NCBI GenBank assembly: GCA_965198715.1
Contig: CBDAPV010000001.1
Span: 1,302,001 to 1,366,000, forward strand
Origin: RH-AL1 sp965198715
Lineage (GTDB): Bacteria > Pseudomonadota > Alphaproteobacteria > Rhizobiales > Beijerinckiaceae
DNA: 64,000 bases
Direction: 5' to 3'
Below are positions 45,489 through 56,599 of the stretch, piece by piece (the first letter of the stretch is position 1; every line of letters begins with the position of its first letter). Below the pieces are notes generated by a model, which did not search any database, was not told the DNA's origin, and worked only from the letters and a program-made list of their open reading frames with translations. The translations under genes and the position numbers were made by a program.

Positions 45489-46089
45489 GGCGGGCGGAAG
45501 GCGGCTTAGAGCCTGACCGCCCACCTCAGATTGCCGTGGTGCGCAAACAACGTACATGCCGGTGCCGGAGCATCGCCTCCCTGAAGGGGACCGCCGTGCC
45601 CGCGGGCGTGCTCCGGGATTGCGCCGCACCAAGCGGCGGGGCGACATCGACCATCGTCAGCCGGTGCGCGCAGGTCGTGCCCCGGCACGGCCGGGCTGCC
45701 CGACGGCCTCACGGGCGATCGCCGGCCGATGACCCACCTGCGCCTCGCTGCGACGATGTCCCATGGTCCAAGAGGTAGTCGCCACTGGAGCGCGTTCGAT
45801 AGCGTAAAGGAGACATCCAGCCCTGCGACTGGCTGTGCAGGGACCTGGAGGAGCTCTTCACGAAACACGCGGCCGAAGCGCGCTCGCCACGGTGCCTATC
45901 TCGCGGTGTTGGCTGTGGCAGGGCGGCACTCTCGCGCTCTACGCCGGCACCGTGGGCCTCGCCGCGCGTGGCGTCGACCTACGCCGCCGCGGCGTGCTGC
46001 TCCCCGCACTCGCCTTACCCGCGGTGGCGATCAAGGGCGCCGCTCTCCATGCTGGGACAACGAAGCTGGAAGGCAGGCGTCGCGCGCGC
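45489..46089. other. 600-base spacer with no intact gene
   Basis: High-GC DNA without a supportable open gene on either strand. Its right part contains the GT87 duplicate fragment (45893-46034). The left part (45520-45890) has no recognisable protein; a few short frames overlap but do not agree in codon pattern with real genes here. It is best explained as decayed coding DNA between the acquired segment and the Tad genes. Confidence 0.5.
45893..46034 (+). pseudogene. Diverged fragment of the GT87/DUF2029 gene
   Basis: The sequence from TGCCTATCTCGCGGTG through GCGGTGGCGATCAA aligns with 43539-43684 of the intact gene. The core GCTCTACGCCGGCACCGTGG is identical and the rest differs by roughly a tenth to a fifth, by eye. 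It encodes fragments such as GTLALYAGTVGLAARG. It starts and ends abruptly, so it is a remnant of a duplicated or paralogous gene. Confidence 0.8.
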
Positions 46090-47466
46090 CTATTGCGTGA
46101 GGTGCGCAGACCCGATGGCCTTGTTGAACAACGCCGTCATCGCCGCGCTGATGTCCCCGCCGGTGTTGACCTGGAAGAAGAGACCGGGCGAAGCGCATGA
46201 TTGCAAGGCCGTCGGGACCTGCGGCTGAAAGGGCGAAACGTACTGGTTGTAGAAGCTGTTCGTCGGTAGGGGAAGGTAAGGAGTGTAAAGCACGGCGATG
46301 CGCACGCCGCGCGTCTTGAGGGGCGTGCAATAGTCGTTCTGATATCCAGCATAGGTTAGCGTCCGGCCGCCGGACGTCATGTTCGTCGGTCCGCTGGTGT
46401 ACGGCTCGTCGACCACGCCGTCCGTGACGATGAACAAGATCTCCTGCGGCGTATCGCCTGAAGCATTCGTCCCCTTGCCCGGGTCAGGAATAGCCTTCGT
46501 ATTCGACATTGCATTGTCGAATTGCGTATCCTCATCATGGTTGTTCTGATTGGCGGTCAAATTGCCTTCGTTGTAGACCTCCAACATCTGTATCTTGCTA
46601 AGGGCGTCATTCTGCGCGCTGCTTAGATTAGCGGTAAGATTAGTGACCGTATTGAAACTGGCATCGAATGTATAAGTCGCCACTCGGTATTGAGACTTGT
46701 TTTTCGTCTCGGTCGCCTGCGCGGTGCTATACAGGTTCGCTGTCGCCTGTTTGACGAGATCGATTCTCAGTGAGATCGCAGGGACGAGGTTACGAGCGAG
46801 TGTGTAGTTGTCTTCGCCGTTCGGATTACCTTTGACGTCGCCCGCCGTTGGATTTGTTTCATGGCAAGCGAAGGCGCAGCCGCCCTGTTGTTGCGTGGCC
46901 TGGACCATCGCGTCGATGCCGGCTTGGCTCGAAGGGATCCCCATCGAGGGCGAGGTGTCCAGGAGGATGTAGAAATCGATGTTCGGCGCTGTCGAACTCG
47001 AGACCTTCGAGTTCCCGCCGAGGCTCATCACCGGGATCTTCAAGAGTGCGGCGAACGCGTTTGTCGATTGGGCGGTGTAGCTGACCGTCGTGTTCCGCGT
47101 GACCGCTCCATTCGAAGCCACAGTGTCGGTGACCGTGACGTTGCCAAGGCCGAGCGGCGCGATCGTGATGCCGCTGACGAGAGCCGCCTGCGCGTTGAAC
47201 ATCGTGGTGGCCACGAGTTGCGCCTGCGCCGACGTCAGCGCCATGGAGGGCGGCGTGGTCGTGGACAGGGCAGCGGCATCGGCAATCGCGTTCAGTTGCG
47301 CCTCGCGCCGACCCGCCATCGTGTAATCGATGCCGAAGCCCACGAGGCTCGACATCGAGAGCATCGTCAAACACGTGATGATCGCGATGTTGCCGCGATC
47401 ATCCGTCGAGAATCGCCCGGCGAGCGTCTTCAGGATCGCAGGTCGGGCCAAGGGAGAGTGCCTCAT
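46090..47466 (-). CDS. TadG-like pilus assembly protein with vWA domain
   Basis: A 458-residue protein. The N-terminus is a TadE/TadG-type prepilin-like helix (STDDRGNIAIITCLTMLSMSSLVGFGIDY). From about residue 160 a von Willebrand factor A domain has the metal site DFYILLDTSPSMG and later IVTDGVVDEP. Cysteines (CAFACHE, CTPL, CASPG) may form disulfides. It is the TadG class of the Flp/Tad pilus system, likely anchored in the inner membrane and exposed in the periplasm. It is the last gene of a three-gene minus-strand operon, 11 bases after the preceding one. No ATPase or outer-membrane Tad genes are in the window. Confidence 0.82.
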   Translation of the reverse strand: MRHSPLARPAILKTLAGRFSTDDRGNIAIITCLTMLSMSSLVGFGIDYTMAGRREAQLNAIADAAALSTTTPPSMALTSAQAQLVATTMFNAQAALVSGITIAPLGLGNVTVTDTVASNGAVTRNTTVSYTAQSTNAFAALLKIPVMSLGGNSKVSSSTAPNIDFYILLDTSPSMGIPSSQAGIDAMVQATQQQGGCAFACHETNPTAGDVKGNPNGEDNYTLARNLVPAISLRIDLVKQATANLYSTAQATETKNKSQYRVATYTFDASFNTVTNLTANLSSAQNDALSKIQMLEVYNEGNLTANQNNHDEDTQFDNAMSNTKAIPDPGKGTNASGDTPQEILFIVTDGVVDEPYTSGPTNMTSGGRTLTYAGYQNDYCTPLKTRGVRIAVLYTPYLPLPTNSFYNQYVSPFQPQVPTALQSCASPGLFFQVNTGGDISAAMTALFNKAIGSAHLTQ

Positions 47467-47476
47467 CTCATGAGCC

Positions 47477-48031
47477 TCACGTGCCGCTGTAGGTGATCGA
47501 CTGAGTGGCGCGCGGACTCATGTAGATCTGACTGGACATGACGTAGGGCCCGGTGAGATTATAGGTGACGCCAGGCACGAAGTTGTAGCTGGTTGTCGCG
47601 AGCACCAGAGATGTACTGAGCTGGGCGACATTGGCCGGCAGGACCACGGTACTTCCCACGACCAAGGGGGTGCCATTGAGCGACTTGCTCCATGTTACCG
47701 TCGTCTTGCCCGTAACGTCTGTCGTGAATTCCGTCAGTATGATCGTCAGATTGGCCGTGTTGAACGGCGTCATCACCTGAGCGGAGGCGTTGAGCACGGT
47801 TGTCACGTCGGACGAGGCCATCGATGTATACTGGGTTGTCAGGTCGGCGACGGTGCGTGCCGTTAGCGTCACCTTCCTGTAGGCGGAAACGGCCTCGTTC
47901 ATCTGATAGCCGCCGAAAACTAACAGCATCAGGACCGGCAAGACCATCGCGAACTCGATGGCCGATGTCGCGTCCCGGTTCGCCGCAAAGGAGAGCGCCC
48001 GCTTCGCTCGTGGATGATCATTCCGGCTCAT
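47477..48031 (-). CDS. TadE-like protein
   Basis: A 184-residue protein with an N-terminal TadE-type pseudopilin helix (SAIEFAMVLPVLMLLVFGGY) after a short basic lead sequence. The remainder is Thr/Val/Ser-rich (LTARTVADLTTQYTSMASSD, LTIILTEFTTDVTGKTTVTW), likely a periplasmic beta domain. The start overlaps the stop of the upstream TadE gene (ATGA). By family it is a minor pseudopilin processed by a prepilin peptidase of the Tad system. Confidence 0.8.
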   Translation of the reverse strand: MSRNDHPRAKRALSFAANRDATSAIEFAMVLPVLMLLVFGGYQMNEAVSAYRKVTLTARTVADLTTQYTSMASSDVTTVLNASAQVMTPFNTANLTIILTEFTTDVTGKTTVTWSKSLNGTPLVVGSTVVLPANVAQLSTSLVLATTSYNFVPGVTYNLTGPYVMSSQIYMSPRATQSITYSGT

Positions 48032-48561
48032 TGATAGGGCTCGTTCTTGAACACAGCCGTCGCCATCAGCAGACGGTTGCCGTTGGACGTGTTGCCGATG
48101 CTGAAGCTGAGCGGCCCTGCCACGACCGGCAGGAGGTACATGACCCGGAGCACGACGATGTCGTTGGCGCCCCCGACATTATAGTTCCAAGTGTTGGCGA
48201 CAGTGCCGTTGGGATTGTACGTGATCGTCGGAGCGGTCGTGTTGGCTCCGGAGAAGCTGGTGTAGACCTGCGCATCGACCATCAGGTTGGAGCAGTTGTT
48301 CAGGATCGAGGGGAGCTTTGAGCAGACCGTCGCCAGGAACTGCTGCTGCGTGGTCGCTTGCGATTGCACACTGCCGGTGAGGACGAGGCGCGCGGACTTT
48401 TCGGTGGCTACCTCCAGGGCGGATTGCGAGAAGAAGAACAGTCCAAGCTGGAGCGCCGATATGATCAGGGCGAGAAAAGGTAGAGCGACCAAGCCCATTT
48501 CGACGGCCGCAGCGCCTCCTTTGTCGGTCAGGAACCTGCGATGTGCGGCGGTCGCTGCCAT
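48028..48561 (-). CDS. TadE-like protein, first gene of the operon
   Basis: A 177-residue protein with a TadE-type N-terminal helix (GGAAAVEMGLVALPFLALII, then SALQLGLFFFSQSALEVATE). Two cysteines (TVCSKLPSILNNCSNL) could form a disulfide. ATG 48561 is chosen because CGAGA lies near it and the basic lead peptide is then of usual length; the frame is open to 48660. It begins the operon of two TadE-like genes and one TadG-like gene. Confidence 0.8.
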   Translation of the reverse strand: MAATAAHRRFLTDKGGAAAVEMGLVALPFLALIISALQLGLFFFSQSALEVATEKSARLVLTGSVQSQATTQQQFLATVCSKLPSILNNCSNLMVDAQVYTSFSGANTTAPTITYNPNGTVANTWNYNVGGANDIVVLRVMYLLPVVAGPLSFSIGNTSNGNRLLMATAVFKNEPYQ

Positions 48562-48853
48562 GCGTGTCTCGAGGTCAAGTCGTTGCTCTCGTGTTTGACC
48601 GCCGCGGCTTAATAATGCGTCACCCGACGCGCTTGGCTCAAGATACGAGCCGCTCATCACTCGGCTTGGTTAAGAACGCATCGGTTCTCTCGCGGAAAAT
48701 CGCGCGATCGCGACCGCGCGACGGGATCGCGCCGCGCGCGTTACGCTCGCATCGATGATCGCCTGCGAGGGGCGTGACCGACTTCGGGAGAGGCGCAGGA
48801 TCTGGCGGACGCTCGATGGGTCGGCGGACGCCGCTACGCGTCCGTCGACAGGG

Positions 48854-51478
<2,625 letters not shown>

Positions 51479-51632
51479 CAAATCCTCCTGCCCGCACTCC
51501 GCCCCGAAGCGACGGCATGCATCACAAGTCAGGTCCCGCGGCTGCGGCGACCCCGTGCGACATGTGGGAGCTACGGTTCCTTGATGAAGAGCGGGCCTCG
51601 CTTTTTTCGCTATTGCGCCACGTCGGTCCCGC

Positions 51633-53195
51633 TCAGTGCGCCTCGACCGGCGCCGCCGTGCGCTGCGGCCGCTTGAGCAGCAGGAGGGCGGCGAGGCTGA
51701 TGATCAAGCCGACGCCGACCAGCCAGAACGCGTCGGAATAGGCGATCACCGTCGCCTCGCGGCGCACCTGGGCGGCCAGCGTGGCCAGGGCACGGGCGCG
51801 CGCCATCGCCGGATCGAGCGCTCCGCCTAGGCCGGCGATCATGGCGTGCAGCCGCTCCTGCGTGCGCGTCGCGTTCTGTGTCATCGCCTCGGCGATGACC
51901 GAAAAATGCATGTGCTCGCGCCGCTCGATGATCGTCGACAGCGAGGCGATGCCGATCGAGCCGCCGAGGTTGCGCATCATGTTGGAGAGCGCCGAGGCAT
52001 CCGCCGTGTCGCGCGGCGGCAGGCCGGCGGTGGAGAGCTGCGACAGCGGGATCGAGAACAGCGGCTGGCCGGCGGCGCGCAGCAGCTGCGGCAGGATCAG
52101 CTCGTTCATGCCGACGTCGTGGGTCAAGTTGACGTTGATGAAGCAGCTCCAGGCAAACAGCAGCGTGCCCGCCGCCACCAGTAACCGCGGGTCGACGCGG
52201 CGCAGCAGTACCGGCATCAGCGGAAACACGAACAGCTGCGGGATGCCGCTCCACATCACGACCCAGCCGATTTGCTGGGCGTTGTAGTGCTGGATCTGCG
52301 CGCAATAGAGCGGGATGACGTAGGTCGAGCCGTAGGACACGGCGCCCAGCACCACCATCAGCGTGGTCGAGCCGCCGATCGTCGGATTTTTGAGGACGCG
52401 GAGATTGATGAAGGGCCGCTCGGCCATGAGCTCGCGGGCGATGAACAGCGCGATGCCGATGGCCGCCGCGAAGCCGGCCTGGCGGATCAGGTCGTTCTCG
52501 AACCATTCCTTGCGCTGCCCCTCCTCCAGCACGAAGGTCAGGGACGACAGGCCGATGGCCATGCAGACCACGCCGAACCAGTCGCCCTTGGCGAGCTCCT
52601 GCCATTTCGTCTTCTGCCTGGGCAGGGCGTAGAGCTGCAGCGCCGCCGCCAGCGGGCCGGGGATCAGGTTCAGGTAGAAGATGTAGTGCCAGGAGAAGTT
52701 CTCGGTCAGCCAGCCGCCGATCGTGGGGCCGATCGCCGGCGCGAAGGTGGCCGTCAATCCGAAGATGGTGATGCCGATGCCCTGCTGGTGCTTGGGCAGC
52801 CGGGTGCGCAGGATGGTGATGGCGGTGGGGATCAGCACGCCGCCGGTGAAGCCCTGGCCGGCGCGGAAGAGGATGAGCTGGGGCAGGGACGTCGACAGCG
52901 CGCAGGCCACCGAGAAGCCGACGAAGAGCATGGTGTTGATGCTGAGGTAGCGGCGCAGGCCGAACACGCTGTTGCCGAGCCAGCCGGTCAGCGGGATCAC
53001 GATGATCTCGGCCATGAGATAGGCGGTCGAGATCCACGAACCCTGGTCGGCCGAGGCGCCGATGCCGCCCTCGATGTTGGCCAGCGACGAGTTGGTGATC
53101 TGGATGTCGAGGATCGCCGTGAACGCGCCGAGGATGCCGCCGATCGTGGCGAGCCAGTCGGCGAGCGAGGCTTTCTGCAGGTGAGGCGTGCTCAT
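51633..53195 (-). CDS. DHA2-family multidrug efflux transporter (EmrB-like)
   Basis: A 520-residue major facilitator of the 14-helix DHA2 family, inner membrane, proton-driven export of drugs. The first helix shows GGILGAFTAILDIQITNSSL, with the Asp in LDIQITN, followed by WISTAYLMAEIIVIPLTGWL; motif C is FGLTATFAPAIGPTIGGWL. It pairs with the fusion protein gene 34 bases upstream, as EmrA-EmrB. The substrate is unknown. The operon is divergent from a TetR gene that likely controls it. Confidence 0.92.
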   Translation of the reverse strand: MSTPHLQKASLADWLATIGGILGAFTAILDIQITNSSLANIEGGIGASADQGSWISTAYLMAEIIVIPLTGWLGNSVFGLRRYLSINTMLFVGFSVACALSTSLPQLILFRAGQGFTGGVLIPTAITILRTRLPKHQQGIGITIFGLTATFAPAIGPTIGGWLTENFSWHYIFYLNLIPGPLAAALQLYALPRQKTKWQELAKGDWFGVVCMAIGLSSLTFVLEEGQRKEWFENDLIRQAGFAAAIGIALFIARELMAERPFINLRVLKNPTIGGSTTLMVVLGAVSYGSTYVIPLYCAQIQHYNAQQIGWVVMWSGIPQLFVFPLMPVLLRRVDPRLLVAAGTLLFAWSCFINVNLTHDVGMNELILPQLLRAAGQPLFSIPLSQLSTAGLPPRDTADASALSNMMRNLGGSIGIASLSTIIERREHMHFSVIAEAMTQNATRTQERLHAMIAGLGGALDPAMARARALATLAAQVRREATVIAYSDAFWLVGVGLIISLAALLLLKRPQRTAAPVEAH

Positions 53196-53229
53196 GCCGC
53201 GCGCATCCTCCCCGCTTCGCGGAAGAGGA

Positions 53230-54363
53230 TCATCGCTGGCTGACGCGCTGCGCGTCCGCCGGCCGACGCTGCGGCATGGACATGCCCTCGCCGCGGACGT
53301 CGACCATGGCGTCCGCCGAGAGGCCGGGCCGCAGCCGCGCGATCATCGGGTCGCCGGCGTCCAGCGCGATGCGCACCGGCACGCGCTGCACCACCTTGGT
53401 GAAATTGCCCGTGGCGTTCTCCGGCGGCAGCAGCGCGAACTGCGAGCCGGTGCCCGGCGAGAAGCTCTCGATGCGGCCGTGGAACACGTGGTCGCCGAAG
53501 GCGTCGAGCGTGAAGCTGGCGAGCTGGCCCTCCTTCATCGCGCCGACCTGCGTCTCCTTGAAGTTGGCGACGAGGAAGATGGCCTCGCCCATCGGCACGA
53601 CCGTCAGCAGGTTGGTGCCCGGCTGCACCAGCTGTCCGCGGCGCACCGAACGGTCGCCGACGACGCCGTCGATCGGCGCGGTGATCGTCGCGTAGCCGAT
53701 GTTGAGCTGCGCCTGCTGCAGATTGATCTGCGAGCGGCGCAGCGAGGCACGGGCGGCGGCCTCGAGTGAGCGCAGCCCGTCGATCTGCTTTTGCGCCGCG
53801 TCGTAGCCGGCGTTGGCCTTGTCGAGCGCGGCGGTCTTCATGTTCAGGTCGGAGACGGCCTGCTGGGTGCGCTGACTGGTGCCGGCGCCCCTGGCATAAA
53901 GCGCAGCGTAGCGCGCGTCCTCCTGCTTGGCGAAGGCCAGGGCGGCGCTCAAGTTGGCGACGTCGGCCTTGGCCTCGACGATGCGCGCCTGCTGCTGGAT
54001 CAGCGCCGAGCCGACGCCCTCCAGGCTGGCCTTCGACTTCTCGAGGTCGGCCTCGTCCTGCGCCAGGACGACCTGGTAGTCCTTGTCGTCGATCCGGGCG
54101 AGCACGTCGCCGGCGTGGACGGTCTGGTTGTCGCCGACCAGCAGCTCGGCGACGAAGCCGCCGACCTTGGGTGCCACCACGACCTTGTCGGACTGCAGAA
54201 AGGCATCGTCGGTGCTCTCCTCGAAACGCCCGTCTGTCCACCAGTGCCAGCCCCAATTCGCGCCATAACCGGCGACCGCGAGGACGGCGAGGGACAGGAC
54301 GAGCGGCTTGAGGCGGAGGCGGCGCTTCGGCGGCGGGTCGATCGTGGAAGGCGAAGAGCTCAA
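53230..54363 (-). CDS. HlyD-type membrane fusion protein (EmrA-like)
   Basis: A 377-residue periplasmic adaptor with one N-terminal membrane anchor (PLVLSLAVLAVAGYGANWGW), a biotinyl-lipoyl-like hairpin domain (VVVAPKVGGFVAELLVGDNQ, VHAGDVLARIDDKDYQ), coiled-coil helices and the HlyD beta-barrel (GVVGDRSVRRGQLVQPGTNL). It couples the DHA2 pump to an outer membrane channel. The start is TTG 54363 after GAGAG; no ATG exists at that position. It is the first gene of the operon. Confidence 0.9.
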   Translation of the reverse strand: MSSSPSTIDPPPKRRLRLKPLVLSLAVLAVAGYGANWGWHWWTDGRFEESTDDAFLQSDKVVVAPKVGGFVAELLVGDNQTVHAGDVLARIDDKDYQVVLAQDEADLEKSKASLEGVGSALIQQQARIVEAKADVANLSAALAFAKQEDARYAALYARGAGTSQRTQQAVSDLNMKTAALDKANAGYDAAQKQIDGLRSLEAAARASLRRSQINLQQAQLNIGYATITAPIDGVVGDRSVRRGQLVQPGTNLLTVVPMGEAIFLVANFKETQVGAMKEGQLASFTLDAFGDHVFHGRIESFSPGTGSQFALLPPENATGNFTKVVQRVPVRIALDAGDPMIARLRPGLSADAMVDVRGEGMSMPQRRPADAQRVSQR

Positions 54364-54379
54364 CTTGATCTCTCAAAAC

Positions 54380-54395
54380 AGAACGGTATTGTTCT
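54380..54395. promoter_or_regulatory. Palindromic operator candidate between the efflux genes and tetR
   Basis: AGAAC-GGTATT-GTTCT is a perfect five-base inverted repeat with a six-base centre, 16 bases before the TTG of the HlyD gene and in the 120-base intergenic region divergent from the TetR gene. This is the position and layout usual for a TetR-family operator. Confidence 0.5.
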
Positions 54396-54483
54396 AATAT
54401 GCGATCGTGGCCGACGCAATCTTTTTGTCATGTCCGCTGGCGCGGAGCTTGCGCCGTTACCGTTTCCTGAAAAGCATGCGTCC

Positions 54484-55131
54484 ATGACCGATCTCGCCTC
54501 CTCTCCCGTTCGACGCGGCGGCCGTCCGACCCGGGCGGCGGCGGCCGAGCGCGACGAGCGGCTGCTCGACATCGCCACGACCATGTTCATGGAGCAGGGC
54601 TTCGAGGCGACCTCGATGGACGGGCTGGCCGAGGCGGCGGCGGTGGGCAAGGCCACCATCTACGCCCGCTGGGCCGACAAGACGGCGCTCTTCACCGACG
54701 TGCTGCGACGCCGCATCCTGCAAGTCTACGGGCCGCTGGAGGAGGAGTTCCGCACCGCGCCACGTGGCGATCTCGCGGCGACGTTGCGGCGCGTCGCCGA
54801 CCGGCTGCTCGAGAAGGGACTGTCTCCCGGCGCGGTGACGCTGGGTCGTATTCTCTCGGCGCAGGGGCCGCGCTTCCCGGATCTCGCCGCGCTCGCGGTG
54901 ACGGAGGGTTTCGGGCGCCAGCAGCGCCTCGTCGCCGGCATCCTTGCCTCCCACGCCGACGATCCGGCCTGGACGATCGAGGACCCGATGCTGCTGGCCG
55001 AGCTGTTCCTGGCGCTGGTGCTGGGCCGCGCCGCGCGCTTCAAGATCTACGGGATCTCGACGCCGCCCGCCGAGCTTGCCCAACGCACCACCGCGGCGGT
55101 GACGCTCTTCATGAACGGTCTGCGCGCCTGA
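54484..55131 (+). CDS. TetR-family regulator of the efflux operon
   Basis: A 215-residue regulator. The helix-turn-helix is GFEATSMDGLAEAAAVGKATIYARW, typical of TetR/AcrR. The C-terminal helical domain contains GRILSAQGPRFPDLAALAVT and LAELFLALVLGRAARFKIYG. It is divergent from the HlyD-MFS operon and almost certainly represses it; the palindrome at 54380-54395 is the probable operator. ATG 54484 is used; ATG 54430 is also in frame. Confidence 0.88.
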   Translation: MTDLASSPVRRGGRPTRAAAAERDERLLDIATTMFMEQGFEATSMDGLAEAAAVGKATIYARWADKTALFTDVLRRRILQVYGPLEEEFRTAPRGDLAATLRRVADRLLEKGLSPGAVTLGRILSAQGPRFPDLAALAVTEGFGRQQRLVAGILASHADDPAWTIEDPMLLAELFLALVLGRAARFKIYGISTPPAELAQRTTAAVTLFMNGLRA

Positions 55132-55147
55132 ACGGCGCGCCGATCGT

Positions 55148-56278
55148 CTACTCCGATCCCTCGCCGCCGGGCGCCGGGATGGCGTTGTCCGCAGCCCCAC
55201 CATCGGCACTGGCGAACTCCGGCTTCGGCCGTCGCCGGCGGCGCGGACGCATGAGGAAGCCTGCTTCATCGGTGGCCTCGGGCGCCGCGGCGGGCGGCTC
55301 GGCCTGCGCGATCACCGGCTGCTCGACCTCGACCGTTTCGGCGACCGGTACGCGGGTCGGCGCGGTGATGAAGGCGGGCAGGCCGACGATGGGCTGCTCG
55401 TCCAGCACGGGCTGACGCGGCTGCGTCTCCCGCGCCGGCTGGCCGTCGCGCGAACGCTCGTCGCGCCGGTTGCGGAAATTGCGGTTGTCGTAATCCCGGC
55501 TCGGCCGCTCGCCGCCGGCGGCATTGCCGCGATCCTGGCTGGGAACGAAGCGCTCTTGTGCTCGCTCTTGACCCTGCCGCTCTTGACCCTGCCGCTCTTG
55601 CCCCTGCCGATCTTGCCCGCCGCGGTCCTGGATGCCGTTGCGATCCTGGCCGCCACGGTCCTGGCCATTACGCTCTTGCTGGCCGCCGCGATCGTGCTGC
55701 TGCGCGTTCCGGTCCTGGCGCTCGGCGTAAGGCTGGCGTGGCCGGTCGTTCTGCTGAGAGCGATCCGCGTAATGGCCGTTCGAGGCCTGGCCGCCGTTGC
55801 GGGCTTCGTAGGGCTGCCGATCGTTGAAGGACCGCTCGTTGCGCGGCTCGTAGGGTTGGGGCTGCGCCTGCTGCGGGGGCTGCTGTGGCGCCGGAGCCAC
55901 CTTCTCGCTCGGCGAGGCGAAGCGGTCGGGCAGGCTGTCGAAGTCGTCGTCGCCGTCGTCGTCGGACTCGACCTGTTCGCCGGGCTGGCGCTGGTAGCCG
56001 ACCTGCGCCTGCTGCTGCGCCAGCTGCGCCGAGGCGATGAGCCGGAAGTAGTGCTCGGCGTGCTGGAGATAGCTTTCCGCCATCACCGGATCACCCGAGG
56101 ATTGCGCGTCCCGGGCAAGCTGAAGGTACTTCTCGCCGACGTGGTGAGCCGTCCCCCTGATCTTCACGTCCGGCCCGTTCGACTCGTAGGACCGAGTCAG
56201 CGGATTGGGGCCTCGGCGATTGCCGCCGCCCGTGTTGTTGTTGCGACCGCGCATACGCTTGTTCTGGCCAGGTCTCAT
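55148..56278 (-). CDS. DUF4167 domain protein
   Basis: A 376-residue protein. The DUF4167 core is the first 100 residues: MRPGQNKRMRGRNNNTGGGN, RRGPNPLTRSYESNGPDVKI, VGEKYLQLARDAQSSGDPVM, AESYLQHAEHYFRLIAS. The rest is disordered and rich in Gln, Arg, Gly, Asp and Pro, with tandem QGQER units. The core reads like a nucleic-acid-binding adaptor, but no function is established; the family is restricted to alphaproteobacteria. AAGGA lies nine bases before the ATG. It is typically downstream of prmC, as here (321 bases away). Confidence 0.86.
   Translation of the reverse strand: MRPGQNKRMRGRNNNTGGGNRRGPNPLTRSYESNGPDVKIRGTAHHVGEKYLQLARDAQSSGDPVMAESYLQHAEHYFRLIASAQLAQQQAQVGYQRQPGEQVESDDDGDDDFDSLPDRFASPSEKVAPAPQQPPQQAQPQPYEPRNERSFNDRQPYEARNGGQASNGHYADRSQQNDRPRQPYAERQDRNAQQHDRGGQQERNGQDRGGQDRNGIQDRGGQDRQGQERQGQERQGQERAQERFVPSQDRGNAAGGERPSRDYDNRNFRNRRDERSRDGQPARETQPRQPVLDEQPIVGLPAFITAPTRVPVAETVEVEQPVIAQAEPPAAAPEATDEAGFLMRPRRRRRPKPEFASADGGAADNAIPAPGGEGSE
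55562..55616 (-). repeat. 15-bp tandem repeat in the DUF4167 gene
   Basis: CTGCCGCTCTTGACC-type units (reverse strand GGTCAAGAGCGGCAG) repeat about three and a half times and encode QGQER units (RQGQERQGQERQGQERA). Such repeats expand and contract by slippage in multiples of five residues without breaking the frame. Confidence 0.7.
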
Positions 56279-56599
56279 CGATGATCCTTGTCTGGCAACG
56301 GCGTGCTCTTGATGATCCTGGGACGCCGCGGGCGGGCGCACAGGTTTCTTCGGGACCGGACGGACAAAGCCCGAAAACAGGCGCCGATGCGCGCTGGCGG
56401 CTCTTGATCCAAAATCACTCGATGCAAACGATGAAGGCCGTCGCCGAATTCGGCGCGCGCTTCACGAATGGTAAGAGATCCTCAGATGTGGCAGTCCGTC
56501 TCTTGCGTCCGCTTCGTCGCGGAAAGCGAGATGTCCACTGTACCGGTCGCTGCTCGGCGTGTCTGTCTGAGACGCGGCATCGAATGGCGCTTGCAAGGT
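56279..56599. other. 321-base spacer between prmC and DUF4167
   Basis: No supported gene. The sequence is mixed in composition and carries none of the repeats seen elsewhere. It lies upstream of the DUF4167 gene, so a promoter is likely, but I see no motif strong enough to mark. Confidence 0.5.

Noticed and set aside
55562..55616. CRISPR-like repeats
   Set aside because: The 15-bp units are contiguous and encode a protein repeat (QGQER); there are no spacers.
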